Shown: positions 32,706 to 46,411 of the stretch, piece after piece
Layout of the letters: each line of letters opens with the position of its first letter
How positions within the stretch are numbered: position 1 is the first letter of the stretch
Assembly (NCBI RefSeq): GCF_000499845.2
Contig: NC_023749.2
Coordinates: 10,921,298 to 10,985,297, forward strand
Length of the DNA: 64,000 nt
Direction of reading: 5' to 3'
Source: Phaseolus vulgaris
Taxonomy: Eukaryota > Streptophyta > Magnoliopsida > Fabales > Fabaceae
Notes under the pieces: model-generated
Seen by the model: only the letters and a program-made list of their open reading frames with translations
Databases searched by the model: none
What the model was told of the DNA's origin: nothing
Translations under genes and position numbers: made by a program

Positions 32706-35700
32706 TTAGTGTATCAAGGAAATAATAATAATGAATTTTTAGTGATGTCTTTTGGGTTGTGTAATGCTGCTTGGCTCAAAATGGCTCTGATACCATATTA
32801 CGAAAGAGTGGACTTTAAGCCTAACTCAACCCCATAAAACCGGCTCATAGAGATGAGGTTTGCACCCACTTATATACAATGAAAGACTCTAATCTCTAGT
32901 CGATGTGGGATCTCCAACAGTTTGAATGACCATAGGAGAGAATTATCCAGTATTTTATTATCTTTTAGGAGGAAGTCTAACCAGTAAAATAGGGCATTGT
33001 ATTTTTCTTTTTTCTTACTATCTTCTTATAAATAATTTTCTTATATATATAACAGTTAACAAATGGAAAATGGCTGAAAGTTCTTTTTGTTATTGTCATA
33101 TCATATATGGTGTGAACTTATCATTTTATTGAATATATATTGGCCTTAAGATCTTTCCTTTTGTATTTTATAAGTAAATGATAGGCCAAGGGTTAAAGTA
33201 ATATATTGTATTTTCAAGAAAGTTGACATTATTACATTTTTTACTGGTTGTTTTTGTTTAGTTGTGCCAGAAAATGTACTGGACAAACTCTTTTTATCTG
33301 TTATGAAAAGAATCTCATGCTCCATTGAACTACCTCTTCCAAAACCAACTGTTACTACATGAATTTCCAAAAATGTAAAAAATATCTGGTAAAAAATTAA
33401 TTTCAAAATATTTCTTTAGACATTTTTTATTATTTTGGGATGTACTTTATTAATTATAAAAAAAAAATCATTTCAAAATAAATAAGAGATGTGAACAATT
33501 TTTATGGATGTGAAAAAAAATGACGTTATAGCCATACCAGTACCATAGCTTCTTATATTATTAAGAAAATTACTTAAAATTTGTGAAATATTGGTCAGTA
33601 TTTTGTTAAAAATGGAAAATATTTTTCATAAACAATTGCATTATTTAAACATAAAAAATTAAATCATATATAATATGGTATGCAAATAAATTATCTCTCA
33701 CTTTTTTTCTTTCTTATACACATAAAAAAAACACTCCCTAAAATAAGAGAACAACACTTGCTATTCCATTATGATAAATGTAATAGGTAACTAGCAACCT
33801 TATATTAATTAACAATCATGAGTTTTAGTTTCTAGACCCATTAATCATCCAAGGATCTTTTACATAAGTGAATAAAAAACCATGTTAAAATAATTGATTT
33901 GCATATCAAGGACAATGGAATTCTATACTTCCCTTTCTCAAATAATCCTTTAAAAAATGGCCAATAGCAAATTATCAGATAAATACTACAAAGAATCTCA
34001 CCTACTCCACTTCCATTATGGGTTGATATTAGTGGCTGCAATCCCAATAACTTGATAAGCATTATGGTCAATTGCAACAACAAAATGGTAGTACCTGGCA
34101 AGAAAATTAGGGACTCATCAAAGGTGAACCTGCCAGCATCCTTAACATATACATTGGATACTATATAAAACAGAGGATTGTATCACTATGTACATGTAAA
34201 ATTTTGTTCTACACAATCACATATTCTTTAAAAATTGTATTAATATCTTCTTAAGTAAGTACTTATTACATTAACTAATTTTTTGTACTTTAAAAATTAC
34301 ACCTTCTCATTTTGTTTGTTATTTTTAAATAACATTGTGATGTGTGTGTTCCTATTATTGTTTGATTTAGTTACTTTGTTTCAATATAATTTTTTCAAAA
34401 AAACTCACCATGGGCAAGAAAGTGGAATTGGTGATGATTGAATGAGAAAGGAGACATGCATAGCATACTTCAAAGAGTGGCTTAAGGCCCCAATAGTTGA
34501 TAATCCACATATATGCTAAGCATTGTCTCAAAGTAAGCTTATGGAAAATGGTGCCAAAAATAGGACAGTGCTTGCTAAAGAAGATCTCAAGCAATCCTAT
34601 GGCCCATCTCTTTTGTTGGGCCATTGCATTTGGGCCACCTCCTGGAGCAAAACCTGTGAAGGCAATTGGGTTTGGTGTACACAATTCTGATCTCCAACCC
34701 TTTTCATGTATTTTCAGTCCAAGGAGTTTATCCTCTGTTATTGATCCATATATCCAACCCACCTAAAAGTTGCAAAAAATAAAACCCACATCCACTTAGA
34801 AACAAGAACATATAACATACACAAATTACTTATAAGTTAAAATGGTCTTGATTTGTACATGTTTATAATATTATTATTTTAAAGGAATAACAACAAAGAC
34901 TACTCTAAATCAAATTATTTAAAAAAGATTTCGGAAAGATTCTCTATTAATATTATTTATTAAATTGTCTACTAGATTGTTTGTTAAACAGTTTATAATT
35001 ATTGATTAGACGATCTAATAGTATTGTAGGGTAAATCATTTACACAAATAAACGGCCTAATATTTTAATGATTTTTTAAAAAAACTTGAACTCAATATAA
35101 AGTCTAGTTTAATGATTTTGATACATATTTTCCGTAAATATAATATAATAATGTTATTTAACACTATAATGTTTTCTTTCTATTTATCTACACCCACAAA
35201 ATCAATTTTCACCACTTGTGCATGCATGTTTTGAATTAATTTTTAAGGAAAAACTAATTATAAGAAAACCCTGTAAAAGGTTGCTTTACCTGTTTGCCCC
35301 AGCTAGTACCATGTTCATATCCACAACTTGCAACTTGTGCTGCAATGTCAACTGCGATCGAAATATTAATATCATTAGGCAAATATGTCTTCCCCTCCAA
35401 AGCATGAGTAGCTGTTTTCATAATCTCCTTTGAATCTCCAAACTTTTGTTCTAGTTCATCCTTTGATAAATTGTTTCCTGAAAAATTATCTAGAATGTTC
35501 AAACATACGAACAACAATTAAGTTTATTGAGCAAACTATGCATGCTCTACCTAGTACTAAAATTAATCGTTCTCACATTAAGAAGAGTTCTAAAAAATAT
35601 AAAATAATTGTATAGATCTTTCATGAGAATCTTTATATTCATTTAATGTGTTTAAATTAGTTTATTTTATTTTATTTTCAAACTAACTAGTAAATCAGAA

Positions 35701-38700
35701 GTTTTTTTTTGTTTTCCTAAAGAGAGTAACACTGTATTAATCTTATTAAAACTTGCCACAATTTGCTTCTCCGTCAAGAAGAATGACATGAATTTTTTTT
35801 TAATAATCGTAATAATTATAAAAGAAATAAAAATAACAATAATAAAAATAATAATAACAATTGTAGAAGAGAGTGTTGTGAAGGAAAATGTAGGTACAAT
35901 ATAGCTATTTATAGTAATGATGGAGAAAAACCTTGAATGGATCATGATTTACTTGATGAACTTTGAATTCCAAGACCATTGTATGCATGAGACTTTATTG
36001 AACAAGAGGCTTTGATGATTTTCAAATCCAGCTTTAAGACTTGAAGAATTTGTTGTTGTGTGAGTAGTTAGATAAATTTTGAGTTGTTAATTTGCATTTA
36101 GTTATGATCCAAGTTAGTATGATTTGAAATCTCTTTTAAAAGTTTTGTTTTTCAAATCTGTGTTAATTTTAATTAGTTTTTTCGTGTTTTAAATTAGTTG
36201 AAGTTTTTTTTGGTTCAAAGTCTAGTGATTACAATGATTTATTTTCTTTTGTCTTTTATGTAAAGCAAAATCAGTTAGTTTTTGTTTATAAATGGACAGG
36301 TTTTTTATGTTTAGTTTTTAATAGAAAATAAAAACAATCAGTTTGTTTTAAAAATCAATAAAGTGATTTTAACATAACTCTCTGTTATATTTTTCAAACT
36401 ATTTTTAAATTCTTTTAACAGATTTCAATTAATGATCAAATTGTTTTAACCTATTTTTAAAGTCTATATAAATACTTTTTTATGATCATTTCAAAAAGAA
36501 GAAGATAGTTTATTGATTTTTTTTTTCAAAAGAGAAGATCAAAGAACTTTTAATCATTCTTGAAGTCTTGGGTCATTGCTTCTGTGTGAAATAGAAATCT
36601 AGGTTTTCTATTCTTTTGTTGTTTAACTGTATACAACCTAGGTGTATTCTAATTCTTTCTTTTAATTTTGTATTGTGTGTAAAATAGTTTCAGATAGTGT
36701 TTCTAGAAATTGTGGTTTTTGTTGAGAGTGTTGTGTGTTTTTGAAGGGTTCAAGATCCACACTTTTGGCAGTGGTGTAATATGGTTTTCATTATTTAGTG
36801 AATTCTTAGTGGTGTGCTGGTGAATGAATTTTGTTCTTGGTTAAAAGCGAACCAGTATAATTTTTTCTTTGTGAATCTCTCTTCCCTTACTCTAATCAAC
36901 TGTTTTAAATATTGTTTTGTGTGTTCCGTGGTTGATTCGTAAAAACAATCGGTTTATATTTTCACATAATTGTTAATATGTTAAATAACCAGTTGACGAG
37001 ATAAATTAATTGATTGATTTAACTGATCTTTTCAATCTTCTAGTCTTTGCGAAAACAATTCACCCTCCCTCTTGTTTCAACCATACATTCTAACACATAT
37101 CACTAAATTAAAAATATATATTAATAAAATAAAATAAATAAAATCATACCATTTTCCATTCTATTGGGAAGATTGCCATAGATAACTTTTCTTCTAAGTA
37201 AGCAATTTGTTCCACCGTAGAAAGGTCCTTGTAATCCAGCTATTCCAGCAGTCAAGTACTGCATTGTTTTGAGTTTTTTATAAGTAATTAATTGAATTTC
37301 AAAACTAGTAAGTCAGTACTAAAAATGCTTAATGTTATATAATACGAAGATTAGTATTTTAATTACAACCACCTTAATAAAAATTGTCATCTGATTTCCA
37401 AAAGGATCATCCTTCAATGTAGCATAGAATTGTTGGGGAAATTGAGCAAATGCAACTTCTTTTTCTCCTTTGGAATCAAGCAAAATGCATAACGCATGCA
37501 GAAGAACCTTTGGATTGTTTACAATCATGTCACAGTCAACGTTCAAGATAAATGGAGCATTGGTCATCAATCCAGAGACTCTTGTCTAAAATGTAGTTGG
37601 TGAAGTTCAATTAAAAAACCAAAACAAATTAGAGAATAACTGAAAAATTAAAATTTGTGTTGGAAAAAGAAACAAAACATGAATATGCTAGTGCATTCAA
37701 TAAGCTAGCTTTGTCATTTACATAATAATAACTACATCACTAACTAATTGAACAAATTAACTAAATTATAACCAAAATCTAAGTATGATAATGATGTCAA
37801 GTTTCATAGTGATGCCTAACATGAGAGTTTTTAGAAAAAAAAATATGATAATAGTTAATTAAAGAAAAAATGTTCTTTAAATAAGAGTGAGTTTCTCACC
37901 AACACATTCATTGCACCAGCTTTGAAATGATGTGACTGATTTGGCCTTTTCTCTCTAGATATGTATATCAAATGTGACAATCCATCTTCAAGACCTTCCT
38001 TGTTCTCCCATATAACCTTACAAATTCATAACAATAAACAATAAACAATTTCTCAAATAAATAGGCCAAAGATTATCTCACTTGATCAAATATATCAACA
38101 ATGCTTAATTAGTACTATGAATGGTAATAAGTATAGCTACAAAGAGGATCACATAAGGAAATAGTGGGACTAAAGCAATAAGACACATGTAAATGGTGGG
38201 CGAATAATGTATAAAACTCAACCTAAAATAACCAATTCCAAGTTGGTAGATTTTGTGTCATCCAAGAATTGGTATAAGTAACACTAGTATGAGAGATAGT
38301 GGAGAGCATAAAGAATGTGATGTCATTTCTCTTTCTTGGGTGGGTTTGAACATTCTTTGTATTACCTTTCTGCATGTTTATTTCAATAGTATTCCTTGCA
38401 AGGTTCCTTTCATTTTTAAGAAACCTTATTCTTATTCAATGAGAAATTTCAATTCCTAATTGTTTTCTTGATCCTTACAATACCATTTTGTTACATTGGC
38501 CCTTTCATTATTCGAACATGGCAAATAATACACATCTTAAGAAACTTTCGATGAACATGTCCAAGATTTTGGACATTTTAGAAGTTGATAGACAAAAAAC
38601 AAGGCTCGTTTTGAGACTTTGGAAGATAGAATTGATATATTACTGAAGTAGAATCGTGGTAATGACGTGAATCTACATTGAAATGCGAGGGAACTATCTC

Positions 38701-41700
38701 CGGTGGAGGAAATCCATATCATCCACCTTTCTAAGTACGAAATGTGAAGCTCGATTTTCCTCGCTTTGATGAATCTAAGGTTCTTCCGTGAATCTTCAAG
38801 GTTGAGCAAATTTTCAATTATTATAACACTCCAAATTCTCAATAATTACTGCAATTCATATGAAAAAGGGGTAGTTCATTGGTTTCAAATAACCAATAAA
38901 TCTATTCCATTTCTGTCTTGGATTGACTTTAGACGTGCTTTAAAATTATAATTTAGTCCATCTCTTTATGAATGTACTAGATCACCACTATTTGAATTAT
39001 CATAAGTAGGATGTATGCTTGATTATTATACTCAATTAACTGCTTTTGCAAATTGCGTACAAGGAGTCACTAATAAAGCCTTCATTAATTGTTTTGTTAA
39101 TGGATTTTAACTGAATATTAATAGCTTAATCCCCTATTACATTACTAAGTTGCGTTTCCTTGACCAAGTTATACAAAGAAAATTATCTTCCTAAACACAA
39201 ACCATTTCACATCACTTACCCTTTTCAGAACTAAAACCAAACCACAAGCTCAAACACAAACCTAACCTCATCCATATCCATCAAATCCACTGGCCTTCCA
39301 TCCTTACTTTCAGGCTCAATTACTGATATCACTTCCACTTTTTAGAAATATGGAAATATCAAAAGAATGGCAATAGCAAAAAAGGAAGATCCAAAGAGAG
39401 AAATGTTTATGCTACACTTGTGATGAGAAGTTCATCTCCTATCATTAGTGTCCTAATAATCAATACTTGTTGTTACAAATGGATGATGAAGATACCTCTG
39501 AGTTGCAACCTATGATGGAAGATGTGATATATAATGTGAATTAGATAATCATTTTTCTAATAACACATTAAAAAGTTCCTTTTTGGGAACTATAAAGTTT
39601 CAAGGAACAATTAATGGCATAGTGGTTCAAAAATTGCTTGATAGTGGTAGTTCAAATAAATTTTTGCAACTAAGGATTGCAAATTGTTTGAAACTTCCAA
39701 TGAACCTGCTCCTAATTTCCAATTCTTTTATATTGATTTGGTACTTGGAGCTGCATGGCTTGCTACTTTGGCCCTCACATTTATGGTTATAACAACCTTA
39801 CCTTGGAATTTTACAAAGACGAACAGTATGTCACTATACATGATGATCATCCTCAATTGCCTAGTCCCGCTAAATTTAATCAACTTAAAAGGATGAAAAT
39901 ACTCATGTTATAGTTGAAGATTTTACATTAAGTAACATGATATGCCTTAGGAACAACGACTTGAATGATCTCATGAGATGGAACCAGAATTAGTCATGTT
40001 GGTGCATAATTATAGAAGTATTTTTTCTATTTCTACAACCTTACCCCTTTCAAGATCTCATAACCATGTCATTCCTCTGATAAAGGATGCAAATCCAGTA
40101 AAGGTGAGCCTTTATAAATATCCTTATAGTAAAAAAACAACTAATAGAAACTTTGGTGCAAGAGAAACTTGTTGCAAGCATTATAACACCCAATTGTAGT
40201 CTATTTTCTTCATAAATTATATTGGTAAGAAAAAAATATGGTACATGGAGATTTTGTATAGATTATATCATAATCAAAGACAACTTTCCAATTCAAATAG
40301 TTGATGAAATCATTGATGAGTTATATGACTCCCATTATTTTTTCAAGTTAGATATAAGATTTATATACCATAAAATTCTTGTTGTTGCTGAGAATAGACA
40401 TAAAAATTCTTTTAGAACCCACCAAGGACACTATGAATGGCTAGTTATGTTATTTGGGCTTACTAATGCCCATGTCACATTCCAAAGCCTTAAGAATGAT
40501 GTTTTAAGGAGTTTCTCAAATAATTTGTCTTGGTTTTCTTTAACGATATCTTAGTATATAGTTATTTTTGGAAGGGTCATTTATACACCTTGAATTGGTC
40601 ATTCAATTGTTGCAAAATCACCACCTATATGCAAAAATGTCTAAATCTTCACTTAGTTTACAATAACTAAACAATCTTAAACATAGAGTTTCAGGACAAA
40701 GAATAGCAATGAATAAAGATAAAGTACAAGTAATTTTACAATGGCCAATACTTGAAAATATTAAACAGCTGGGAGGGTTCTTTGGACTAACTAGTTATCA
40801 TTGAAAATTTACAAAATCCTATGCAGCAATTGCTACTCCCTTGACTAACTTGCTTAAGAATGATAAATTCGTATAGGGAGTGAATGGTGATGAAACTTTA
40901 TCCAGGCTCAAACATTCTATTACACAAGTACCAGTTTTAGTAGCCTAATTTTCAAAACCATTCACTCTTGAAACATATGCCTCGGGAGTGGGTATAAGAT
41001 GCAGAGACGGTCAACCTATATAAGAGAATTTTCCACTATCATTGAAGCAATAGCTAAATTCAAACATTACCTACTTGACCATAAGTTTGTTACAATAACT
41101 AATTATAAGAGTTTCAAATCACTCACTAACCAAGTTGTTCACACCTGGACCACAAAACTGGTTGCATAAGTTGATAGGTTATGACTTCACCATTAAGTAT
41201 AAACCTAGAAAGGAGAATGTGACTCTTGATTCTCTTTCTAGATCATTCATGGCATTATCTCATCCTAAAATTTGAGTTGCTTCCAAAAAACTAAGGGAAG
41301 TTATTGCATATAATTATGCAACTTTGTTTGTAGAACAAGCCTCCTAATGATCATTACTTAGTTTGTGATCAATTACTTTACTGGAAAGGTAGATTGACTT
41401 TATATAAGGGCTATGATTTGGGGCATACAATTCTGCATGAGTCCACAGGTTGGGTGGACACTTCGAATTCAATAGAACATTGGAGAGAGTTTGAACTCAA
41501 TTTTACTGGCATGGTATGCAGAAAGACGTCAAGGATGCAAGATTGTCTAATTTACCACCCAAGTTGCTACTACCATTACTAATCCTAGATGAAATTTGGG
41601 AAGATGTGGCTATGAATTTTATTATTGACCTTCCTTCTTCTAATGGGTATAATGTCATTATGATGATCATTGTTGGGGCTTTCCAAGTATGCTCATTTGG

Positions 41701-44165
41701 CTAGTTTGAAATTTGAATTTAATAGTAAGTAAGTTGTTGAGTTGTTTATGAGTAACATGGTAAAGTTGCATGGTTTTCCTAAAACTATAGTTTTTTTATT
41801 AGAAATAAGGTGTTCACTAGTTAATTTTGGCAACAATTATTTAATTTAAGTGGTACTTTAAAATTAAGCATTGCATAACATCTTCAAATTGATGGTCAAT
41901 ACACAAATTTACTGAAATGTATTTAAGGTGCTTTACTTATGAGAATCCCAAGGAATGGTACAAACTCTTCCTATAGAATGAATTTTCGTATAAATCTTCC
42001 TTCCATCACAGTACGAGCATGAAAACTTTCAAGGTTGTTAGAGATCCACCTTAACTAATGAAGTATACAATCAACAACTAGGATCTACTAGTGTTCAATA
42101 GCAACTTGTACAAGTGATGCAACACTCAGTAAATTCAAGATGTACTTGTAGAAAGCATAACAACACATGATGAAAAATGTTGATGAAGGAAAAAAAAAGT
42201 CATTTCTATTAGCAATTAGTGATATGGTATTGGTAAAACTTCAACCCTATAGACAACACTCATTGAGAAAGAATCAACAACTTAGTTTTAATCAACAACT
42301 TAGTCTTAGATACTTTGGATCATTCCTTGTAATTGAAAAAATTGGTGAAGTAGGTTACAAACTTCTTTTGCCTTCTTCTCCCATAATTCACTTGGTTTTT
42401 CTTTGTTCTCAATTGAAATTGTGTAAATGTGATAATGTTCAACCATATATGTTATTGCCCATTACAAATTCACTTAGAAGACACTTAACCAACTTGGGAG
42501 GATATTCTTGCTATTATGCAAACTTTTCTTGATTTCAACCTTGAAGACAATGTTTCCTTTAAAGGAAAAAGTAATGTATAGTTGTAGATAAGACAAAGAA
42601 AAATAGTGGAGAAATAATCAATTCCAAGTTGGTTGATTTTATGCGGTCCAAGAATTAGTATAAGTACAACTAGTATGGGAGAGAGTGAGGACATAAACAA
42701 TGAGTTGTCATTTCTCTTTCTTGATTGATTCTAAACATGATCTAAATTATTATTTCACATATATCTGTTTCAATTATATTCCTTGCAAAATTCCTTTTAT
42801 TTTTAGAAAATCTTGTTGGTTTTCAACGGAGAAATTCCAATTTCTAGTGATCAGTTTCTTGTTCCTTCCTCACTATTTTGTTACATGAATTAAATATCTC
42901 TATTTTTTTTCTTTTATTATATATATATATATATAAATTAATTTTTGAGACAAAAAATAATTAGTTGCTATAGTGACTAAATTAGAGATATTTTAGAGAC
43001 TAAAACAATTATTAGTTTCTATTAGTTACCAAGGTTTTTGCTACCAAATTTAGAATCTAAATAATTGGTAGTTAAAACCTTGGTAGCTAATTAGATACCA
43101 ATTTAGAAACTATTTATCAATAATAAAAACAATAATTTTTTTAGTCTTTAATTTAATCATTATAGAAAGTAATTATTTTTTTGTATTTAAAATTGGTTTA
43201 TATTTAATGATTTTATTATATATATATATATTTATTTATCGTAAATGAACATAGAAGGAGTAAGATTTGCTTGATAAGGTTGAGCTATTTCACACATCTG
43301 ATTTACTAATGGACTACTATATTGAAGTTATATACCTGAATTATGGTTGGATGATTTGTCCTCTCAGTGTTTGAGAAAATGTCAAATTCTCCATGACATG
43401 GATTTGATTTTTGGGAAGCGTCTAATTCTATTTTGTGGCTAAGATTATCATACATATCCTGCACACATGAGTTCATGATTTGAGTTTGAGAATTCAATAA
43501 TTTTGGCGTCTAATAAATTTGTTAGTGTTAGTATAATAAATGAAGGTGGAATTTTCCTAAGAATAACCTTACTCAATCACTATATTAAATTTTAATTATT
43601 TAGCAGTTGAATTTGTTATAATTTTTTTAATGAAAATGGATGGTAAGCTTTAGATAAATATTAAATATCGATAGTTAATATTTGTTATATTTTAGAAAAG
43701 TATATATATTAAATAAGCATTATTTAAAATAATTTTAAAAATTCATAAAAAATTGTAAACTTTATCTATTCAGTAACTTTTTTAGTTTAACAATTAATTC
43801 ATAAAAAAATAATATTTAGATTTATTGAGTGAAGTAATACTTGTACAACCAATATTTAAGTAAATAATTGGACTCACAAAATGAAAAAATCAAATTGTTA
43901 TTCATTGTCATTTATAGTAAGATTATTAATTTTTTATAATATTTATTTTAAAATACATGTCTACTATAATTTTAAATGAAATTAGTTTACACCATCTATT
44001 AAACTATATATTTAGATATATTCAATATTTTATCCTGTAAATTTTTTAATCTTTTAATAAAGAAGAAAAAAAAAGAGAAATTTCATACTATTGATTCCTT
44101 TATAAATAAGTAAATCAACGTTCTAAATTTTATGAATGAGACCTCAATGTTTCTGTTTATGCATC

Positions 44166-44201
<36 letters not shown>

Positions 44202-45647
44202 ATAGTTTTTATTAATGTAATATTGCTTAAAACAATGTTAAATTTGTTGAATTATCTTTCATACAAACATTAAAATGTAATTTTGTATGTAAATTTTTCG
44301 GGTAAAAATTGAAACTAAAAGTATAAGAATCATATTTTCATCAAACTATTTTCAACAAAACTTAATACTATTAGAATTTTCACAGATAATACTCTGTAAA
44401 CATTTTTCTGTAAAAACTCAAATATAGGATTTTTATATATAAAAACTAAAATAAAAAAATGTAAAATCACAAGACCAAATTATGAATTTAAGGTTAACTT
44501 AAATCTATTGCTTATTTAGTGTGCCGTTTGTCTCACATTCAATGCTTGCTTATCTAAAACTAAAAATCCATGTTTCATTATGACATAGTTATGGAACTTA
44601 CTTTCATCTGTAACCATTCTTGTTTGAATTGTGGTGTGTTGTTGGCTGTGGAGACTTCTGGTTTGCAAGAGAAGTATCTGAGTGGAGCTCTAACTTGCAC
44701 ATCATACTTCTTACAGAATGGAACCCAAAACTTTGCAAATTGAGAAGCTTCCTGAAGAGCATAGAAGGTAAGAGGGGAGCAACCATCGTCAGAAACATAA
44801 CAAGCAAGCTTGTGAGGTGGGTAATCAAGTGCCAATAGAGACAACACAGTGTTCACTGTGATAATGGGTGGTTCAAGCAAAGGGTCTGCGGTTGTCACAA
44901 ACAAGTCAACTGGAGGAAGCTCCTGCTCCTGCACACTGCTCACAAATCTCTTTAATCACTAACAAAAACCATATGCATAATCCAATAACAATGAATGGAG
45001 TAGTATATACACTAAAATAATTCTTTACTTTTTAATGTATAACTATTAAAATATTCATCTTCTAGCATAAACGCATTTACCTTAAAATTCTCAAATTTCA
45101 AAATTCTCAATACTTAAGTGAATTATAAATGATAAAATTATCTGTTTAAACACAATACTTAATGTCTTCATTTTTCACTACTTTCTTCTCTCTTCGATCA
45201 TAGCCCTAAAAGGATAGTCCATACTCTCTTCATTAACGAGGGTAATCTAGCATCTGATCCTCAGTATACAACCTTTTAGTGATGGTAATACCAACAGTTG
45301 ATGATAATTAAATTGTCAAGGCATATTGAATTGAGAGGGCTAGCAATATTTAGATACATGATTGAGTAAAGGGTGCCAATAATCAGTTACCTTTGCAAGA
45401 GACGATCTGGGTAGGTTTTGATTTCTGCTGGACTCCACTGAGTGGTGAGGGTGAGAAACCAAGAGATGGTGAACCATGACTCACATAAAAAGGCAACAAA
45501 CCAAGGGAAAGAGTAGTTGTTGACAGAGATAACTCGGTAACCTAGCAGCAATAAGAGGAGGATTAAAAGCAAGCTCTCTGTTACCCTTTTGTAATTCTGC
45601 TTGTACCAGTTCTTTTCATAGAGGAGAAGAGGTTTTTGGTTGGCCAT
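32175..45647 (-). CDS. Cellulose-synthase-like glycosyltransferase (CSLB/CSLH type), nine exons
   Basis: Exons (minus): 45647-45391, 44935-44602, 43458-43336, 38016-37900, 37585-37373, 37258-37150, 35477-35290, 34762-34409 and 32642-32175. All junctions are GT-AG and keep phase, predicting about 720 residues. Two N-terminal membrane helices (residues about 22-75) precede the GT2 core with [10 protein letters not shown] (96-104), VSDDG (133-137), NVDCD (292-296), TED (456-458) and QQKRW (496-500), the D,D,D,QxxRW set of processive glycosyltransferases. C-terminal helices lie in exon 9. Such proteins act in Golgi or ER membranes; the substrate cannot be told here, and CSLM-type sapogenin glucuronosyltransferases are related. 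Exon 9 uses the distal copy of a tandem duplication. It lacks the usual WWNNQRM segment and has an altered tail, so function is uncertain. Retroelements occupy two introns. Confidence 0.85.
32755..32925 (+). repeat. Short dispersed repeat between the duplicated CSL 3' segments
   Basis: The stretch 'ggctcaaaatggctctgatacc ... ctaactcaaccccataaaacc ... gaggtttgcacccacttatat ... gtcgatgtgggatctcc' resembles a small dispersed repeat that I have seen repeatedly in legume genomic DNA (recalled, not searched). It has no reading frame. The class, possibly a TRIM- or SINE-like remnant, is uncertain. Confidence 0.45.
33205..34195 (-). pseudogene. Proximal, truncated copy of the CSL terminal exon
   Basis: The minus strand reads [23 protein letters not shown]...[13 protein letters not shown]...HLCKRSLDD with a stop at 33841, the normal-looking C-terminus of a CSLB/CSLH protein. 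A deletion of about 250 bp relative to the distal copy, between two ACATATACATTGG-like contexts at about 34142-34150, removes the splice acceptor and the first part of the exon. As it stands it cannot be joined to exon 8 in the normal way. The downstream flank to 33205 matches the distal copy. Confidence 0.8.
35940..37098 (-). mobile_element. Probable solo LTR in the CSL intron between exons 6 and 7
   Basis: The right end reads 'caattcaccctccctcttg ... cattctaaca'. Its reverse complement begins TGTTAGAATG and goes on to GAGGGTGAATTG, the same kind of start as the solo LTR at 9227-10796. The interior is AT-rich and non-coding with LTR-like 'aggttttctattcttttgttg' stretches. I could not find a matching target duplication, so the left end (about 35940) is a guess. 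Confidence 0.45.
38123..38495 (+). repeat. 5' LTR of the intronic Ty3/gypsy element
   Basis: About 373 bp, ending TTTTGTTACA and followed by TTGGCCCTTTC, which stands where the primer-binding site should be. The usual TG start appears mutated to GG. Confidence 0.75.
39540..42530 (+). pseudogene. Broken Ty3/gypsy polyprotein (protease, RT, RNase H, integrase remnants)
   Basis: Fragments in several frames are recognisable. A protease-like stretch is [15 protein letters not shown] near 39625. RT has [16 protein letters not shown] and FFKLDIR near 40250-40350, then [12 protein letters not shown]. RNase H pieces lie around 40960-41240. In integrase, [18 protein letters not shown] is near 41610, and a C-terminal part [25 protein letters not shown] is near 42295. 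Dozens of stops and frameshifts separate them. Order and motifs fit Ty3/gypsy. No single part could be active. Confidence 0.85.
42571..42885 (+). repeat. 3' LTR of the intronic Ty3/gypsy element
   Basis: About 315 bp, preceded by the purine-rich AAAGGAAAAA (polypurine tract) and ending TTTTGTTACA before the second TGAAT. It is shorter than the 5' LTR because of indels. Confidence 0.75.
42916..42936. repeat. (TA)n microsatellite
   Basis: About ten TA repeats directly after the intronic gypsy element. A second short run is at about 43215-43231. Confidence 0.9.
44167..44198. repeat. (AT)n microsatellite in a CSL intron
   Basis: About sixteen AT repeats in the intron between CSL exons 2 and 3. 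This intron (43459-44601) otherwise holds only AT-rich DNA. Confidence 0.95.
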
Positions 45648-45790
45648 TGATTTGAACCAAACTGATAAGAAAAAGTACTGTGTTTTTATGCCCCTTATCT
45701 ATAACAAATAACAAATAAGGGGTGGTTTATTATTTATTAATTCATCATTTATCAGGTAATTAAGATACAATAAATTATGACAGATAGCAC
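45648..45790 (-). promoter_or_regulatory. Upstream region of the CSL gene
   Basis: Only about 140 bp separate the CSL ATG from the transposon-associated 139-bp duplication. On the minus strand a GCATAAAAAC box near 45690 is a weak TATA candidate. The CACTA-type insertion therefore lies directly in the CSL promoter region. No other element is recognised. Confidence 0.3.
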
Positions 45791-45929
45791 TAACTTATTG
45801 GTGAGTCCTGGAGGGTGCTTATCCTCCAGTTCTTTGTTTTTATTTTATGGTATTATGGTCAATTATTTGAGGTTCTATTGTTAATTAATTTGCATTGATT
45901 TTCCAGTAACCCAAAAGGCAATTTTCTAG
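45791..45929 (+). repeat. Left copy of an exact 139-bp direct repeat flanking the CACTA-type element
   Basis: TAACTTATTGGTGAGTCCTG ... GGCAATTTTCTAG is identical base for base to 49955-50093. It is host DNA, since the right copy continues into unique flank and the left copy is preceded by unique flank. Confidence 0.95.
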
Positions 45930-46411
45930 CGGAGGTTTTTTAGTAGAGGTTTTAATAACCTCCGATAAGACATATTACACCGGAGGTTTTCTAAACCTCT
46001 GGTAAGTAAACAGTGTGTTTAAAAAAGTTAAACCCAATTTTTTAGTAACTTTAAATTTTTTTCGCGTTTCCTCTGCACGATTCCTTCACACGCAATCTTT
46101 TTAGAACCATTCTTCAAATTTTCAAAACCTAATTGCAGAGCAGAGACGGGCCAGAGGGTTTGCCTCAGAGAAAAAGAGAATGCTTTCATATTAGTTAGGG
46201 TTGTGTCCTTAACGAATTTGTGAAACTCGCAGTTATGCTTCGGATGCTTCGCCATAGAATAGATCGACCCAGTTCCCGTTCTTTTCCGGTGCACTCGCTT
46301 TATATCTCCGACACACAAGGAAGGACGCGGTGGGAAGCAGCAACCACACTGGAATGGCTGGTACAAAGTCCTTGGAGTCCTCGCCGAGAGAAAAGGAGAG
46401 CGAGGAAGAAG

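Larger units (their letters stand above)
38123..42885 (+). mobile_element. Decayed Ty3/gypsy retrotransposon in the CSL intron, TSD TGAAT
   Basis: Two similar ends, 38123-38495 and about 42571-42885, both contain 'aattccaagttggt', 'gtcatttctctttcttg' and end in TTTTGTTACA. TGAAT flanks the element at 38118-38122 and 42886-42890. Between them lies a broken polyprotein. It is oriented opposite to the CSL gene and lies in the intron between exons 3 and 4. LTR divergence is much higher than in the Tat element, so this insertion is old. Confidence 0.85.
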
